Positions 1 through 8,148 of a stretch of DNA of 64,000 nt are shown one piece after another (position 1 is the stretch's first letter; each line of letters starts with the position of its first letter). The notes below the pieces were generated by a model, which saw nothing but the letters and a program-made list of their open reading frames with translations, searched no databases and was not told where the DNA came from. Source of the stretch: Desulfosarcinaceae bacterium (GTDB taxonomy: Bacteria > Desulfobacterota > Desulfobacteria > Desulfobacterales > Desulfosarcinaceae). The position numbers and the translations under genes are program-made. The DNA is taken from the NCBI GenBank assembly GCA_030066015.1, contig JASJCL010000037.1, positions 1 through 64,000 on the forward strand. Direction: 5' to 3'.

Positions 1-507
1 TTCGACCTCCCCTCCTCGGCCCCACCCGTTGCGGGGCTCTATCCCGCCACGGCCGCCCTCTGTCAGACATTGGCGCTCGCTGGCCGCAGCCTCTGGGTTG
101 ATCAGCCGCGTCACAGCCAGATTCGTCGGTGGTGCCGCCGACATACCGAGGCCCGGCTGGTGGCGAGTCCCGCCCAGGCCGATTTCACCCTGGTGACCCA
201 CCCCTCCCGCCTGCCGCCGCTCTACCACCTCAACATCGGTGATGGGTCGGATCCGGCCACCGCCACGACCCTTCTCATCCAGTTGCCCATGCTCGACTAT
301 CAGCTCGAGCTGATCTGGAGCACCGACCGCGGCAAGGGGTCGCCACCCCGTGCCCTGCATGGACTGCCGCACACCTTCTGGCACCAGCGAGAGGAGCTGC
401 AGGAGATGCTGCCCTGGGGGATCGACATCTTTTTTCTCCACGACTGCAGCCTCGTCGCCCTTCCCCGCACCGTTCACGTGGAGGGCAGCCTGCCCCTTTC
501 GGCTTGA
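1..507 (+). CDS. phnH: PhnH, carbon-phosphorus lyase complex subunit (5' end outside window)
   Basis: PhnH is a structural subunit of the PhnGHIJ C-P lyase core complex, which attaches methylphosphonate-type substrates to ribose triphosphate in the cytoplasm. The frame is open from base 1, so the N-terminus lies outside the window. About 168 residues are visible, against roughly 190 for the family. The C-terminal signature is clear: LPWGIDIFFLHD followed by ALPRTVHVE, which resembles the E. coli ending around PLGIDLIL and IPRTTHVE. The mid-protein ASPAQADFTLV and the glycine-rich GDGSDPATATTL segment also fit. No other phn gene follows downstream; partners, if present, lie to the left. Confidence 0.85.
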   Translation, partial: FDLPSSAPPVAGLYPATAALCQTLALAGRSLWVDQPRHSQIRRWCRRHTEARLVASPAQADFTLVTHPSRLPPLYHLNIGDGSDPATATTLLIQLPMLDYQLELIWSTDRGKGSPPRALHGLPHTFWHQREELQEMLPWGIDIFFLHDCSLVALPRTVHVEGSLPLSA

Positions 508-612
508 TTTTTCCCAGCCGTCCATCGTGCCCGCCGGTATGGCCCCCATCTCCGTCGAGACCATCCGTCCGAACCATTGGCAATCTTCTTCCTAACATTT
601 CGCTAACACGCG

Positions 613-642
613 TTGACAGTTCCCACAGGCGGGGGGTAATTT
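613..642 (+). promoter_or_regulatory. weak sigma-70-like promoter before the lipase
   Basis: A consensus -35 hexamer TTGACA (613-618) is followed 17-18 bases later by a poor -10 (GTAATT or TAATTT, near 636-642). It lies in the 188-base gap between phnH and the lipase. Only the -35 is convincing. Confidence 0.25.
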
Positions 643-695
643 TGGGCATACTGTTGATTGATGTCGACCCCTCGTTGAACCTGCGGCCTGTCGCC

Positions 696-1608
696 GTGAA
701 GCAGCGCCTCAACAAGCGAGTCAACGTCTCTTGGAAAGACCTCCTCAGACCGGGCACCAGCCGCGCCTATTTCCGGGTGACCCCGCTGCCGAACTTTCAG
801 GCCGATGAACGTGCCTACGATCCCCGCAATGCCTGGTGGCTGGCGGAGATCAGCCGCCTAATCTACCGCCAGAACGCCGATGAAAGCGGTCAGCGACAAC
901 GCGGCCCGACCCGCAATGACTACCTCCTGCCGGTCGGCCTGCGGGAAGTGCGCTTCTTCAGGACACCCCATGTCCAATGGGACACCCCATGTCCAATGCG
1001 CCCTGATACTTTCCACCGCTAGCCGACCGGCACCTTTCGCCGTGCTCGTGTTTCGCGGGACGATGGGCAGTCTGGAAGCATGGCTGCCCAACTTCTACAG
1101 CCTGCCGTCGCCCTGGTCCCATGATCCCGCGGAAGGACAGATCCACCGAGGGTTTCAGCGCTGCTTCGAGGAGATCTGGCCGGAGCTGGCGCCTGTTTTG
1201 GCCACGGTGCGGCGGCCCATCTTCTACACCGGCCACAGCCTGGGCGGTGCCCTGGCCACCTTGACAGCGGCCCGCAGAGCGCCGACAGCGGTCTACACCT
1301 TCGGTGCACCGCGCATGGGCGATCAGGCCTTTGTCACCTATCTTAAGGACCGCGCCATCTACCGGGTCTTCACCGCCAACGACATCGTCACCAGCATGCC
1401 GCCGACCATGGGCGAGGTCAGCTTCCTGCCCGTCGGCAAGCCCTTCGAGCTCCCCCACCACACCCCCGCAGGACCGCGCCCCTCCCTGCCGCAGCAGTTG
1501 CACAAGCGCCCCTTGCGCGAAAGTCCGCCCGCCTTCCTCGGCGATCACGCCCCCTTGAAATACAGCCGTCAGTTGGCCCGTTTCATCTCGGCCGGCCGGG
1601 CGGTTTAG
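696..1608 (+). pseudogene. class 3 lipase (alpha/beta hydrolase), frameshifted by a tandem duplication
   Basis: This encodes a lipase class 3 (Pfam Lipase_3 type) esterase of about 300 residues. The first part carries the N-terminal pattern WKDLLRPG and NAWWLAEISRLIYR. The second part, in another frame, carries VLVFRGT, the nucleophile elbow GHSLGGALATL and YTFGAPRMG. The frames separate exactly at two abutting copies of a 19-base sequence (961-998). Removing one copy joins them as ...RTPHVQCALILST... without a stop. As written, translation runs to a stop at 1020-1022 before the catalytic serine. The start is uncertain: GTG at 696 is the nearest plausible one, with no strong ribosome-binding site. 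It could be a recent mutation, a reversible switch, or an assembly error. Confidence 0.8.
961..998 (+). repeat. perfect 19-bp tandem direct duplication inside the lipase
   Basis: GGACACCCCATGTCCAATG occurs at 961-979 and again at 980-998 with no spacer. Nineteen is not a multiple of three, so the second copy shifts the frame by +1. One copy restores the lipase frame. Confidence 0.97.
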
Positions 1609-2120
1609 CCAAATCTCTTCCCATATTTGGCACAAGTTTTCATATGTCGGCGGGTTTCGCCAGTGAACCGATCACGCCCATCCGGTCATCTCCGAGCGGA
1701 CGAAGTGACGGCGGTCTTCAACGCTGCCACCGCCCCCGATCACAAGGACAGGCGCTTTCAGTCCATCGACCCCGCGGACACACCCCGGGCCCTCAACCAT
1801 GCGCCGGCCTCGCCGGCGTCGAGGCCATGGTCGGAATCGGCACCTACAGCAGCGCTTTTATCGGCGTCGAAAATCTGAGCGGCGATCCGGCCAGTGGCAG
1901 CGATCTGTCAGCGGGCGCCCAGAAGCGCTTTCGCTTCAGCGTCCCCGATACGGCAACGTGTAGGTCATTGCGCAGCGTGACGGTTCGGGAACGCCAATCC
2001 ATGGACGAGTTGCCTTCCGTAGCAGACTTGGGCGCCATGACGCATCATCCAAGGTCTGCCGCCCAAGCGGCAGGCCCCGTCGCCGGCAATCAAATCCGGG
2101 TGCGGTTTTGAGGAGGGCTT
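1609..2120. other. 512-base stretch without a recognisable gene
   Basis: This lies between the lipase stop and the convergent minus-strand cysteine-cluster gene. A 155-codon open frame (1644-2111, plus) exists, but its translation is rich in Arg, Ser and Pro, has no domain I recognise, and has no convincing ribosome-binding site. It may be the remains of decayed genes. I see no RNA gene or strong terminator here. Confidence 0.4.
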
Positions 2121-2765
2121 TTACGGGCCGACCGAAAGCAGCGGCAGACCGGCGCGCTGCTTGACCCGCAGCAGTCCGGGGCTGTTGTGGAGGTACATGA
2201 GGGAGGACCGATGACCGGCGTCGATGAAGATGCGCTCGAGGGCGTCGAACAAGACGGGGCGGTCGGGCCAGCGGAAGCGTTTGGCCGCCAGTTCGAAAGC
2301 CCGCCAGCGTTCGATCACTTCCGGACTTTCGCCAAAGGCCGTCGCCTGGGAACGGTCGCAGAGGAACATCGCGCACACCAGGGGCCGCACGGTCCAGCAG
2401 CACCCCTGGGGAGTGAGGTATACGCATTTGCCGGTGCGATTGGCCCGCTGCAGGCGGGCTTCCAAGGCCGCCAGGGGATCGGCCTCGCTGCAGAGGGCGT
2501 TGATGACATGGTCGGCGAAAAAGGTGATGATGCCGTCTTTGGAGCAGCAGGCGCTGCGCTGGTCCTGGTAGCAGGCGGCGGTACAGACCGCCTCTAGATG
2601 ACGGCCGAGGAAGCGGTCCAGCGTCCGCCGAAAATGGAGATAGGGCGTGATGGCCTCTTGCAGGGCGCTGCGATCCCGGCTGTTCAGGGATCTTAGATGG
2701 CGGCGGACCAGCAAATAGGCCGCGAGCTGCTCTTTCTGGTAATCGTTGGTCAATGCGTCCGTCAT
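2121..2765 (-). CDS. cysteine-cluster (YkgJ/UPF0153-like) protein
   Basis: A cytoplasmic protein of 214 residues with a cysteine pattern typical of putative zinc- or iron-chelating YkgJ-like proteins: CTAACYQDQRSACC near residues 73-86, then CVYLTPQGCCW and RPLVCAMFLC about 50-75 residues later. I infer metal or cluster binding; the reaction is unknown. The open frame continues upstream into the neighbouring diguanylate cyclase in another frame. I chose the ATG at 2765 because it begins 13 bases after the cyclase stop and leaves no overlap. The short gap suggests co-transcription with the cyclase. Family assignment is moderate and rests on the CxxxC/CC/CC spacing only. Confidence 0.6.
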   Translation of the reverse strand: MTDALTNDYQKEQLAAYLLVRRHLRSLNSRDRSALQEAITPYLHFRRTLDRFLGRHLEAVCTAACYQDQRSACCSKDGIITFFADHVINALCSEADPLAALEARLQRANRTGKCVYLTPQGCCWTVRPLVCAMFLCDRSQATAFGESPEVIERWRAFELAAKRFRWPDRPVLFDALERIFIDAGHRSSLMYLHNSPGLLRVKQRAGLPLLSVGP

Positions 2766-2778
2766 CGGTAATGAGGGG

Positions 2779-3711
2779 CTACAGCTGGTCGAGGTGGACC
2801 CGGTCACGTCCCGCGTCCTTGGCCGCGTAAAGCAGTGTGTCGGCGTGCTGGATGATGGTGTCGATGGAGAGTTTCTCCCAGGGGGTCTTTTCATTGAGCC
2901 CGGTGACACCGAAACTGGCCGTGACGTGGAAAGAGGTTCCTTCGGCAGTGTAGCGGGCTTCCGCCGCGGATCGACGTAGGCGTTCGGCCACCACCGCCGC
3001 GCCCTCCAGATCGGTCTCCGGCAGAATGATGATGAACTCCTCGCCGCCGTAGCGCACGGCCCAGTCCACCTTGTCGCGGATCGACCGGTTGATGATCTCG
3101 GCAAACCCCTTGAGCACCATATCGCCCGCCTGGTGGCCGTGGGTGTCGTTGACCTGTTTAAAATGGTCCAGGTCGCACATGATGACCGACAGCCAGTGGC
3201 GGTAGCGCTTGGCCCGCTTGATCTCAGGCTCCATGCGCTCGACCATGTATACACGGTTGTAGCAGCCGGTGAGTTGATCGGTGATGGAGAGTACCCGGAT
3301 CTCGTCGTTGGCCTTTTTAAGGGATCGCTCCAGTTCGAGAATACGGATGCCCGTGTTGATGCGGGCTGCCAGTTCGGCCGGATTGAAGGGTTTGGTGAGA
3401 TAGTCGTCGGCCCCGGCTTCGAGGCCGCGCACGATATCTTCGCGATTGTCCCGCGAGGTGAGCAGGATGATGAAGACGTAGCCCTCGGTTTCGACACCCC
3501 GGATCGCCTTGCAGATCTCCAGGCCATCCATTCCGGGCATCATCCAGTCGGATACCACCAGCGGGAAAAACTCCTCCTGGAAACGTTCAAACGCCTTGCG
3601 GCCATCATCCACGACGGTGACCCGATAGCCTCTCTTGGTCAGGGTCCGTTCGAGCAGTTTGCGGGTGACCGGGTCATCGTCTGCGATCAAAATCGGAAAT
3701 TCCGCGGCCAT
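2779..3711 (-). CDS. response regulator with diguanylate cyclase domain (REC-GGDEF)
   Basis: A 310-residue protein that should make cyclic di-GMP from GTP in response to phosphorylation. The receiver domain (1-120) has the acidic pocket ADDD at 10-13, phospho-acceptor Asp55 in VSDWMMPG and Lys107 in LTKPF. A short helix (about 120-140) leads to a GGDEF domain (about 141-310) with CDLDHFK near 179 and the catalytic signature RYGGEEF (220-226). The product-inhibition I-site is not canonical: the segment before RYGGEEF reads RDKVD, with Arg four rather than three residues before the Asp, so feedback control may differ. Layout is PleD-like with one receiver. The cysteine-cluster gene follows. Confidence 0.93.
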   Translation of the reverse strand: MAAEFPILIADDDPVTRKLLERTLTKRGYRVTVVDDGRKAFERFQEEFFPLVVSDWMMPGMDGLEICKAIRGVETEGYVFIILLTSRDNREDIVRGLEAGADDYLTKPFNPAELAARINTGIRILELERSLKKANDEIRVLSITDQLTGCYNRVYMVERMEPEIKRAKRYRHWLSVIMCDLDHFKQVNDTHGHQAGDMVLKGFAEIINRSIRDKVDWAVRYGGEEFIIILPETDLEGAAVVAERLRRSAAEARYTAEGTSFHVTASFGVTGLNEKTPWEKLSIDTIIQHADTLLYAAKDAGRDRVHLDQL

Positions 3712-3923
3712 GGGAAGTCCTTAGCGCTCAGGGCGTTGTACACCGGCAGTCAGATTCGGATTCGATTGCACTGTAACTCAAGGGGAATACGCCGTGTTTC
3801 GCCGGTTGAGAGGCTATAGCACACCCCTTCACCCCTTTCAATCTTCTGGCGGCGGGAGGAGGCCCGTTTTGGCGTGGCACGGCAGGGGTTTGGATCCCGC
3901 CGGTTTTTTTTTGGAATCCCTGC

Positions 3924-3952
3924 TTGACCCCTCTGGGGGGAGCTGTTATAGG
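3924..3952 (+). promoter_or_regulatory. sigma-70-type promoter for the 4.2-7.4 kb operon
   Basis: TTGACC (3924-3929), a 17-base spacer, then TATAGG (3947-3952). Spacing is ideal and both hexamers are close to consensus. Transcription would begin near 3959, giving a leader of about 205 bases before the first start codon. Confidence 0.6.
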
Positions 3953-3968
3953 CGCCCGATATTGGGCG
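3953..3968 (+). promoter_or_regulatory. operator-like dyad at the predicted transcription start
   Basis: CGCCC-GATATT-GGGCG forms a 5+5 base inverted repeat just downstream of the -10 hexamer, spanning the expected start site. The position fits a repressor operator. The regulator is unknown; no repressor gene is adjacent. Confidence 0.35.
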
Positions 3969-3986
3969 TTTCCATCCAATTGTCAC

Positions 3987-4100
3987 TACCGAATCAAAGG
4001 TCGGTACTAAGGATGATGCCATCCGAGTGTCAGCAGACCCGTTCTCAACGGATCCAAGGGATCCTGGTGGTGGGTTGCCGGACGGATGGCATTTTTATTT
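3987..4100 (+). promoter_or_regulatory. structured 5' leader, possible attenuator or unrecognised RNA element
   Basis: Three nested or adjacent pairings are visible. (1) TACCGA 3987-3992 pairs with TCGGTA 4001-4006. (2) ATGCCATCCG 4016-4025 pairs with CGGATGGCAT 4083-4092, a 10-bp closing stem. Inside it, GACCC 4036-4040 can pair with GGGTT 4072-4076 (one G-U), and GGATCC 4050-4055 with GGATCC 4059-4064 around an AAG loop. The closing stem runs directly into a T-rich tract (TTTTTATTT, 4092-4100). This looks like a terminator-type attenuator or riboswitch-like element. I could not match it to GEMM, fluoride, cobalamin, TPP or purine riboswitch consensus. Confidence 0.45.
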
Positions 4101-4164
4101 GGGGCCAGCGCCGCATCACCTTACCGCCGGCCGACGGTCAGCCAAAGCAGGAGAGCGAATTGAA

Positions 4165-4410
4165 ATGAGTGCCCATGCGGGTTCCCCGGAGCCCACCGTT
4201 CGCGTGAATGTCAATGTGGAGATCGCCGCCGCCGCCCTCCAGACGGTGGTTCAGAACGCCAAACAGATCGTCGGCAGGGACGCTCGCGGCCGTTACCGGG
4301 TGGACACCGCCGATATGGTCGCGACGCTGATCACCCGCTTTCTGGCCGAGCGAGATTTCACGGCCTACGCCGCGGATGTCGACAACTACCCGCGAGGAGA
4401 GGAGCTGTGA
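4165..4410 (+). CDS. small protein of unknown function, first gene of an acyl-CoA operon
   Basis: An 81-residue soluble protein with no family I recognise. It begins with a short Pro/Ser-rich N-terminus, then an alternating hydrophobic stretch (VRVNVNVEIAAAALQTVV) and a helix-prone C-terminal half with MVATLITRFLAERDF. The ATG at 4165 is preceded by AGGAGAG at 4149-4155 and fits better than upstream in-frame starts, which would place the N-terminus inside the structured leader. Its stop overlaps the start of the enoyl-CoA hydratase gene by one base (TGATG), so the two are translationally linked. A role in the same pathway is inference only. Confidence 0.65.
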   Translation: MSAHAGSPEPTVRVNVNVEIAAAALQTVVQNAKQIVGRDARGRYRVDTADMVATLITRFLAERDFTAYAADVDNYPRGEEL

Positions 4411-5180
4411 TGGAGTTAAGCTGTGTCATCTACGACAAGTCGGAAGGCGTGGCCTGGATCCGGCTCAACCGCCCCAAAGTGCTGAACGCCATGAATCGCC
4501 AAATGTGGCAAGATCTGCAGGCGGCCATGGCGGACGCTAAGGGGGACGAAGCCGTCAAGGTGCTGGTGATCACCGGCGAGGGGCGCGCCTTCTCCACCGG
4601 CGCCGATCTCAAGGAGTCCAAGACCCGCAGTATCGAAGCCTACCGCGGCTACCTTGAGACCCTGCAAGAGGTATCCCGTGAGGTGATCCGCTTCGAGAAG
4701 CCCACCATCGCCGCCATCAACGGCTACGCCGTCGGCTCGGGCTACGAGCTGGCCCTGGCCTGCGACCTGCGGGTGGCCGCCGAAACGGCCCAGATCGGAT
4801 CCCCGGAAGCCAAGGTCACCTCGTCGGTCACCGGCGGCGCCTTCCGCCTGCTGCAAGACCTGGTGGGGCCCGGAAAGGCGAGAGAGCTGCTCTTCACGGG
4901 CGAGTATATCGATGGTCGTGAGGCGGCCCGCATCGGTCTGGTCAATACCGCCGTGCCGGCGGAGGCGCTGGTCCCGACGGTCAACGCGTTGGCGGCCAAA
5001 ATCGCCGCCAATTCCGCCTTCTCACTCAAGATGATTAAAAAGGGACTCCAACTGGCGGCCGGCGAGGCCAGCCTGGAGGCCCTGATGGCCTACGAGGTGG
5101 AGGCCTGCCTGGCCTGCGTTTCAACGAAGGAGCGGCAGACTTCCCTGGACGCCTTTGCCAACCGGAAAACCGCGCCATAA
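4410..5180 (+). CDS. enoyl-CoA hydratase/isomerase family protein
   Basis: A 256-residue crotonase-fold enzyme acting on acyl-CoA thioesters. The oxyanion-hole segments are AFSTGADLKE (about 60-69) and NGYAVGSGYELALACDL (about 104-120). Both Glu positions that hydrate the double bond in classical hydratases are present (Glu113 in GSGYEL, Glu133 in GSPEAKV), so hydratase activity is plausible. The SPEAKVTSSVTGGA segment differs from the usual PEINLGLIPG loop, so the substrate cannot be told. The ATG at 4410 overlaps the stop of the small upstream gene. The acyl-CoA synthetase starts about 50 bases downstream, suggesting one operon for fatty- or aromatic-acid-derived CoA esters. Confidence 0.88.
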   Translation: MELSCVIYDKSEGVAWIRLNRPKVLNAMNRQMWQDLQAAMADAKGDEAVKVLVITGEGRAFSTGADLKESKTRSIEAYRGYLETLQEVSREVIRFEKPTIAAINGYAVGSGYELALACDLRVAAETAQIGSPEAKVTSSVTGGAFRLLQDLVGPGKARELLFTGEYIDGREAARIGLVNTAVPAEALVPTVNALAAKIAANSAFSLKMIKKGLQLAAGEASLEALMAYEVEACLACVSTKERQTSLDAFANRKTAP

Positions 5181-5228
5181 AGCGGTTTCGGGAAACACGA
5201 CCAACCGCACGGGAGAGTGGAGAAGACA

Positions 5229-7385
5229 ATGAGCTTGGACCGCATCATGGACGCCCGCTCCGTCGCCATCATCGGCGCCTCGCGAAACCCCACCAAACGC
5301 GGCTATCAGACCATCCGGGTGCTGCTCGAGGAGCAGTACGAAGGGGAGATCTTCCCGGTCAATCCGAAAGAGGAGCGGATCCTCGGACTGACCTGCTACC
5401 CCTCGCTCAAGGAGATCGAGACCGCCGTGGACCTGGCCCTGATCTGCACCCCTGCCAAGACCATCCCCACCATCCTGGAGGCCTGCGGTGAGAAGCAGGT
5501 CGCCGGCGCCGTGCTGCTGGCCGGCGGGTTCGGTGAGACGGGACAGGCCGGACGCGAACTGGAGAACACCATCGTCGATGTGGCCCGCACCCACGGCATT
5601 CGCCTGGTGGGGCCCAACACCAGCGGCATGCTCAACCTCAAGAGCAACATGAACCTGGTGGGGTTGCGCGACGCGCCCAAGGGCAACATCGCCCTGCTCA
5701 CCCAGAGCGGCAACATGGCCCTGACCCTCATCATGGAGGCCAAGATAAAGAGCCACAAAGGTTTCAGCTACTATGTGGGAGTGGGCAACGAGGCGGACAT
5801 CAAGTTCCACGAGTACTTGGAGTTCTTCCGTCAGGATCCCGATACCGCAGCCATCCTCATGTACGTGGAGGGGATGCGCGAAGGGCGCAAATTTCTCCAG
5901 CAGGCCTACAAGACCACCATCGAGAAACCGGTCATCTTGCTGAAAAGCGGGCGCTCCTCGACCGGCAAACGCTCGGCCGGTTCCCACACCGGCGCCCTGG
6001 CGGGGATGTCCCGGGTGGCCAAGTCGGCCCTTCAACGGGCCGGTGTGCTGGTGATCGAAAATTCGGACGAGCTCTTTCCCGTGGCCGAATCGCTCTCCAG
6101 CCTGCCGGCCATCCGCAACAACGCCGTCGCCATCCTGGCCGACGGCGGCGGTCACGCCACCATCGCCGCCGACCTGCTCACCGACCACGGGGTCCGGATG
6201 CCCGAACTCTCCGCCAAAACCCAGGAGAAATTGCGCGAGCTGCTGCCCCCGGCCGCATCGGTGGTCAACCCGGTGGACGTGGCCGGCGGTACCGACGCCG
6301 ACCCTTCCCTCTTCGCCGACTGCGCGCGCGTCATCCTGCAGGACCCCAACGTGGGCGGCTTGCTCCTGGTGGGCCTCTTCGGCGGTTACGGCATCCGCTT
6401 CGCCGAACAATTGACCCTCATGGAGGAGGACGCTGCCCATCAGATGGGCAAGATGGTGCGCAAGTATAAAAAACCGGTGGTGGTGCACAGCCTCTACGCG
6501 TCGGAGAAGCCCCACCCGCTGGAACTATTGCGCTACTATAATATTCCAGTGCACGACTCCCTTGACGTGGCCACGAAATGTGTGGCCAGCCTGGCGGAAT
6601 ATGGCAATTATCTGCACAGCTACCACGCCAAAACCAATTTTGTCTTCAACTGGGGACACAAGGCCCATCCCAAAGGCGCGGCCATCATCTGTCAGGTACG
6701 TGCCGAAGGGCGCTCGGCTTTACTGGAGAACGAGGCCAAGGCGCTGCTGCGGCATCACCAGGCGCCGGTCAGCGCCGACGCCCTGGCCCAGAGCGCCGAC
6801 GAGGCGGCCGATCTGGCCGAGGCGATCCAGGGACCGGTGGCCATGAAGATCGTCTCACCCCAGATTCTGCACAAAAGCGACGCTGGCGGTGTCAAACTAG
6901 GCCTCAGCCGCAAGGCCGACATCCGCAAGGCCTACAACCAGATCGTGAAGAACGCCAAGGCCTATGCCCCTGACGCCGATATCCGCGGGGTGATCGTGGC
7001 ACCCATGGCCGACGCCGGCGTCGAGGTGATCATCGGTACAAAAATCGACGATCAGTTCGGACCGGTGATCATGTATGGTCTGGGGGGGGTCATGGTGGAG
7101 ATCCTCAAGGACGTGAGCTTCCGGGTGCTGCCCATCTCGCGTCTCTCGGCCAAAAGGATGACGGAGGAGACCAAGTCGTCGCCCATCCTGGACGGCGTGC
7201 GCGGCAACCCGCCCCACGACCGCAAGGCCCTCATCAAGCTGCTGCTGCTCTGTTCGGACATTGTGGAGGCCTACCCCGAGATCGCCGAAATGGATCTCAA
7301 CCCGGTCATCGTCCACGAGGAGGGCGTGACCATCGTCGATGCGCGCATCCTGCTCAAACCGACCGAAAGCGCCTGTCCGATCTAG
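5229..7385 (+). CDS. acyl-CoA synthetase, NDP-forming (ACS/ACD family)
   Basis: A 718-residue single-chain enzyme joining the alpha and beta parts of ADP-forming acyl-CoA synthetases. It interconverts acyl-CoA plus ADP/phosphate with acid, CoA and ATP. In order: a CoA-binding Rossmann domain (about 1-140, SVAIIGASRNPTKRG), flavodoxin-like succinyl-CoA-ligase domains (about 150-460) with the conserved phospho-His motif GSHTGALAG (His253), and an ATP-grasp domain (about 490-715, with AMKIVSPQILHKSDAGGV and EMDLNPVIV). The ATG at 5229 is preceded by GGAGAAG. An in-frame GTG at 5217 sits directly on the upstream GGGAGA and is less likely. Together with the upstream hydratase it points to energy-conserving acyl-CoA metabolism. 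Confidence 0.9.
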   Translation: MSLDRIMDARSVAIIGASRNPTKRGYQTIRVLLEEQYEGEIFPVNPKEERILGLTCYPSLKEIETAVDLALICTPAKTIPTILEACGEKQVAGAVLLAGGFGETGQAGRELENTIVDVARTHGIRLVGPNTSGMLNLKSNMNLVGLRDAPKGNIALLTQSGNMALTLIMEAKIKSHKGFSYYVGVGNEADIKFHEYLEFFRQDPDTAAILMYVEGMREGRKFLQQAYKTTIEKPVILLKSGRSSTGKRSAGSHTGALAGMSRVAKSALQRAGVLVIENSDELFPVAESLSSLPAIRNNAVAILADGGGHATIAADLLTDHGVRMPELSAKTQEKLRELLPPAASVVNPVDVAGGTDADPSLFADCARVILQDPNVGGLLLVGLFGGYGIRFAEQLTLMEEDAAHQMGKMVRKYKKPVVVHSLYASEKPHPLELLRYYNIPVHDSLDVATKCVASLAEYGNYLHSYHAKTNFVFNWGHKAHPKGAAIICQVRAEGRSALLENEAKALLRHHQAPVSADALAQSADEAADLAEAIQGPVAMKIVSPQILHKSDAGGVKLGLSRKADIRKAYNQIVKNAKAYAPDADIRGVIVAPMADAGVEVIIGTKIDDQFGPVIMYGLGGVMVEILKDVSFRVLPISRLSAKRMTEETKSSPILDGVRGNPPHDRKALIKLLLLCSDIVEAYPEIAEMDLNPVIVHEEGVTIVDARILLKPTESACPI

Positions 7386-7558
7386 TCAGCGATGTTGTGC
7401 AGGGCGGTATAGATGCCCCCCGCGCTTAGGGGCCGTTGCCCACTTCGGCCCCGGCCCCGGCGGTGACGGCCCGCTCGAGGCGCTGGATGGCCTCCGCCTG
7501 GTTGGACGTCGGTGTCGGCGGGCGTTGCGTCGAGGGTGGACGGTGCGGTGGTCGGGGT
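7386..7558. other. convergent intergenic region
   Basis: It separates the acyl-CoA synthetase from the minus-strand VOC gene. I see no gene and no convincing hairpin terminator. Confidence 0.5.
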
Positions 7559-8134
7559 CTACTTCTCCCGGAAGATGATCCCCTCGCCCGGGAAAACCCA
7601 GCGCTCCCCCCCAGGGGTGGGCTTGGTGACGGCCGGCCAGCGTCCTCGCACCGGTGCAGACCCTTCCCGAGCCAACCTGCTGGGAGCGGTGTCGGTCATT
7701 TGGGGCGCGCGGCGCAGATCCACGCCCGGCACCGGTGCGCTGAACTCGATGGGGATCTCGTTGGGATCGAAGGTGTAGATACTGTGGATGAAGCCATGGT
7801 CGATCACCTCCGAGACCCAGATGCCGGCCGCCGCCAGCTTGTCTTTGAGTTCCCAGAGATCATCGTCGGACGCCACTGCCATGCTGAGATGATCGAAGCC
7901 CACCGGCCCCACGACCGGCACGCCATGGTCCTTGGCCGGCAGTTTGTCCGCCTCGGGCCACTCGAAGAAGGCGATCATGTCATGCGCACTCAAGGCGAAA
8001 AAATAGTGCCGATAGCCCGGGTGCCCCAGCCCGCCCACCAGCGGTAGTCCCAAGAGGTCGCGCCAGAAGGCGATGGTGGCGTCCATATCGCCCGTCACGA
8101 GGGCCAGGTGGTTGATGCCGGTGTAGGTGACCAT
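7559..8134 (-). CDS. VOC-superfamily (glyoxalase/bleomycin resistance fold) metalloprotein
   Basis: A 191-residue protein with two beta-alpha-beta-beta-beta modules. The likely metal ligands His9 (INHLALV), Glu58 (AFFEWP), His82 (GFDHLSMAV) and Glu130 (IPIEFS) occupy the classical His/Glu/His/Glu positions, so a divalent-metal lyase or dioxygenase activity is plausible. The last 55 residues extend beyond the core fold (ending GEGIIFREK) and are unusual. The gene lies 14 bases downstream of manA on the same strand and may be co-transcribed with it. The substrate is not deducible. Confidence 0.8.
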   Translation of the reverse strand: MVTYTGINHLALVTGDMDATIAFWRDLLGLPLVGGLGHPGYRHYFFALSAHDMIAFFEWPEADKLPAKDHGVPVVGPVGFDHLSMAVASDDDLWELKDKLAAAGIWVSEVIDHGFIHSIYTFDPNEIPIEFSAPVPGVDLRRAPQMTDTAPSRLAREGSAPVRGRWPAVTKPTPGGERWVFPGEGIIFREK

Positions 8135-8148
8135 TGACGCCTCCTGAA

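Noticed and set aside
1840-1915. RTX/VCBS-like segment (IGVENLSGDPASGSD)
   Set aside because: Only one faint unit in a frame with no further repeats or calcium-binding nonapeptides.
1644-2111. 155-codon plus-strand open frame
   Set aside because: Low-complexity translation without any domain, no ribosome-binding site, and competing long frames on the other strand in this GC-rich DNA.
4016-4092. Known riboswitch (GEMM, fluoride, cobalamin, TPP, purine)
   Set aside because: Core conserved bases of these classes are not present; only the stem layout resembles a riboswitch.
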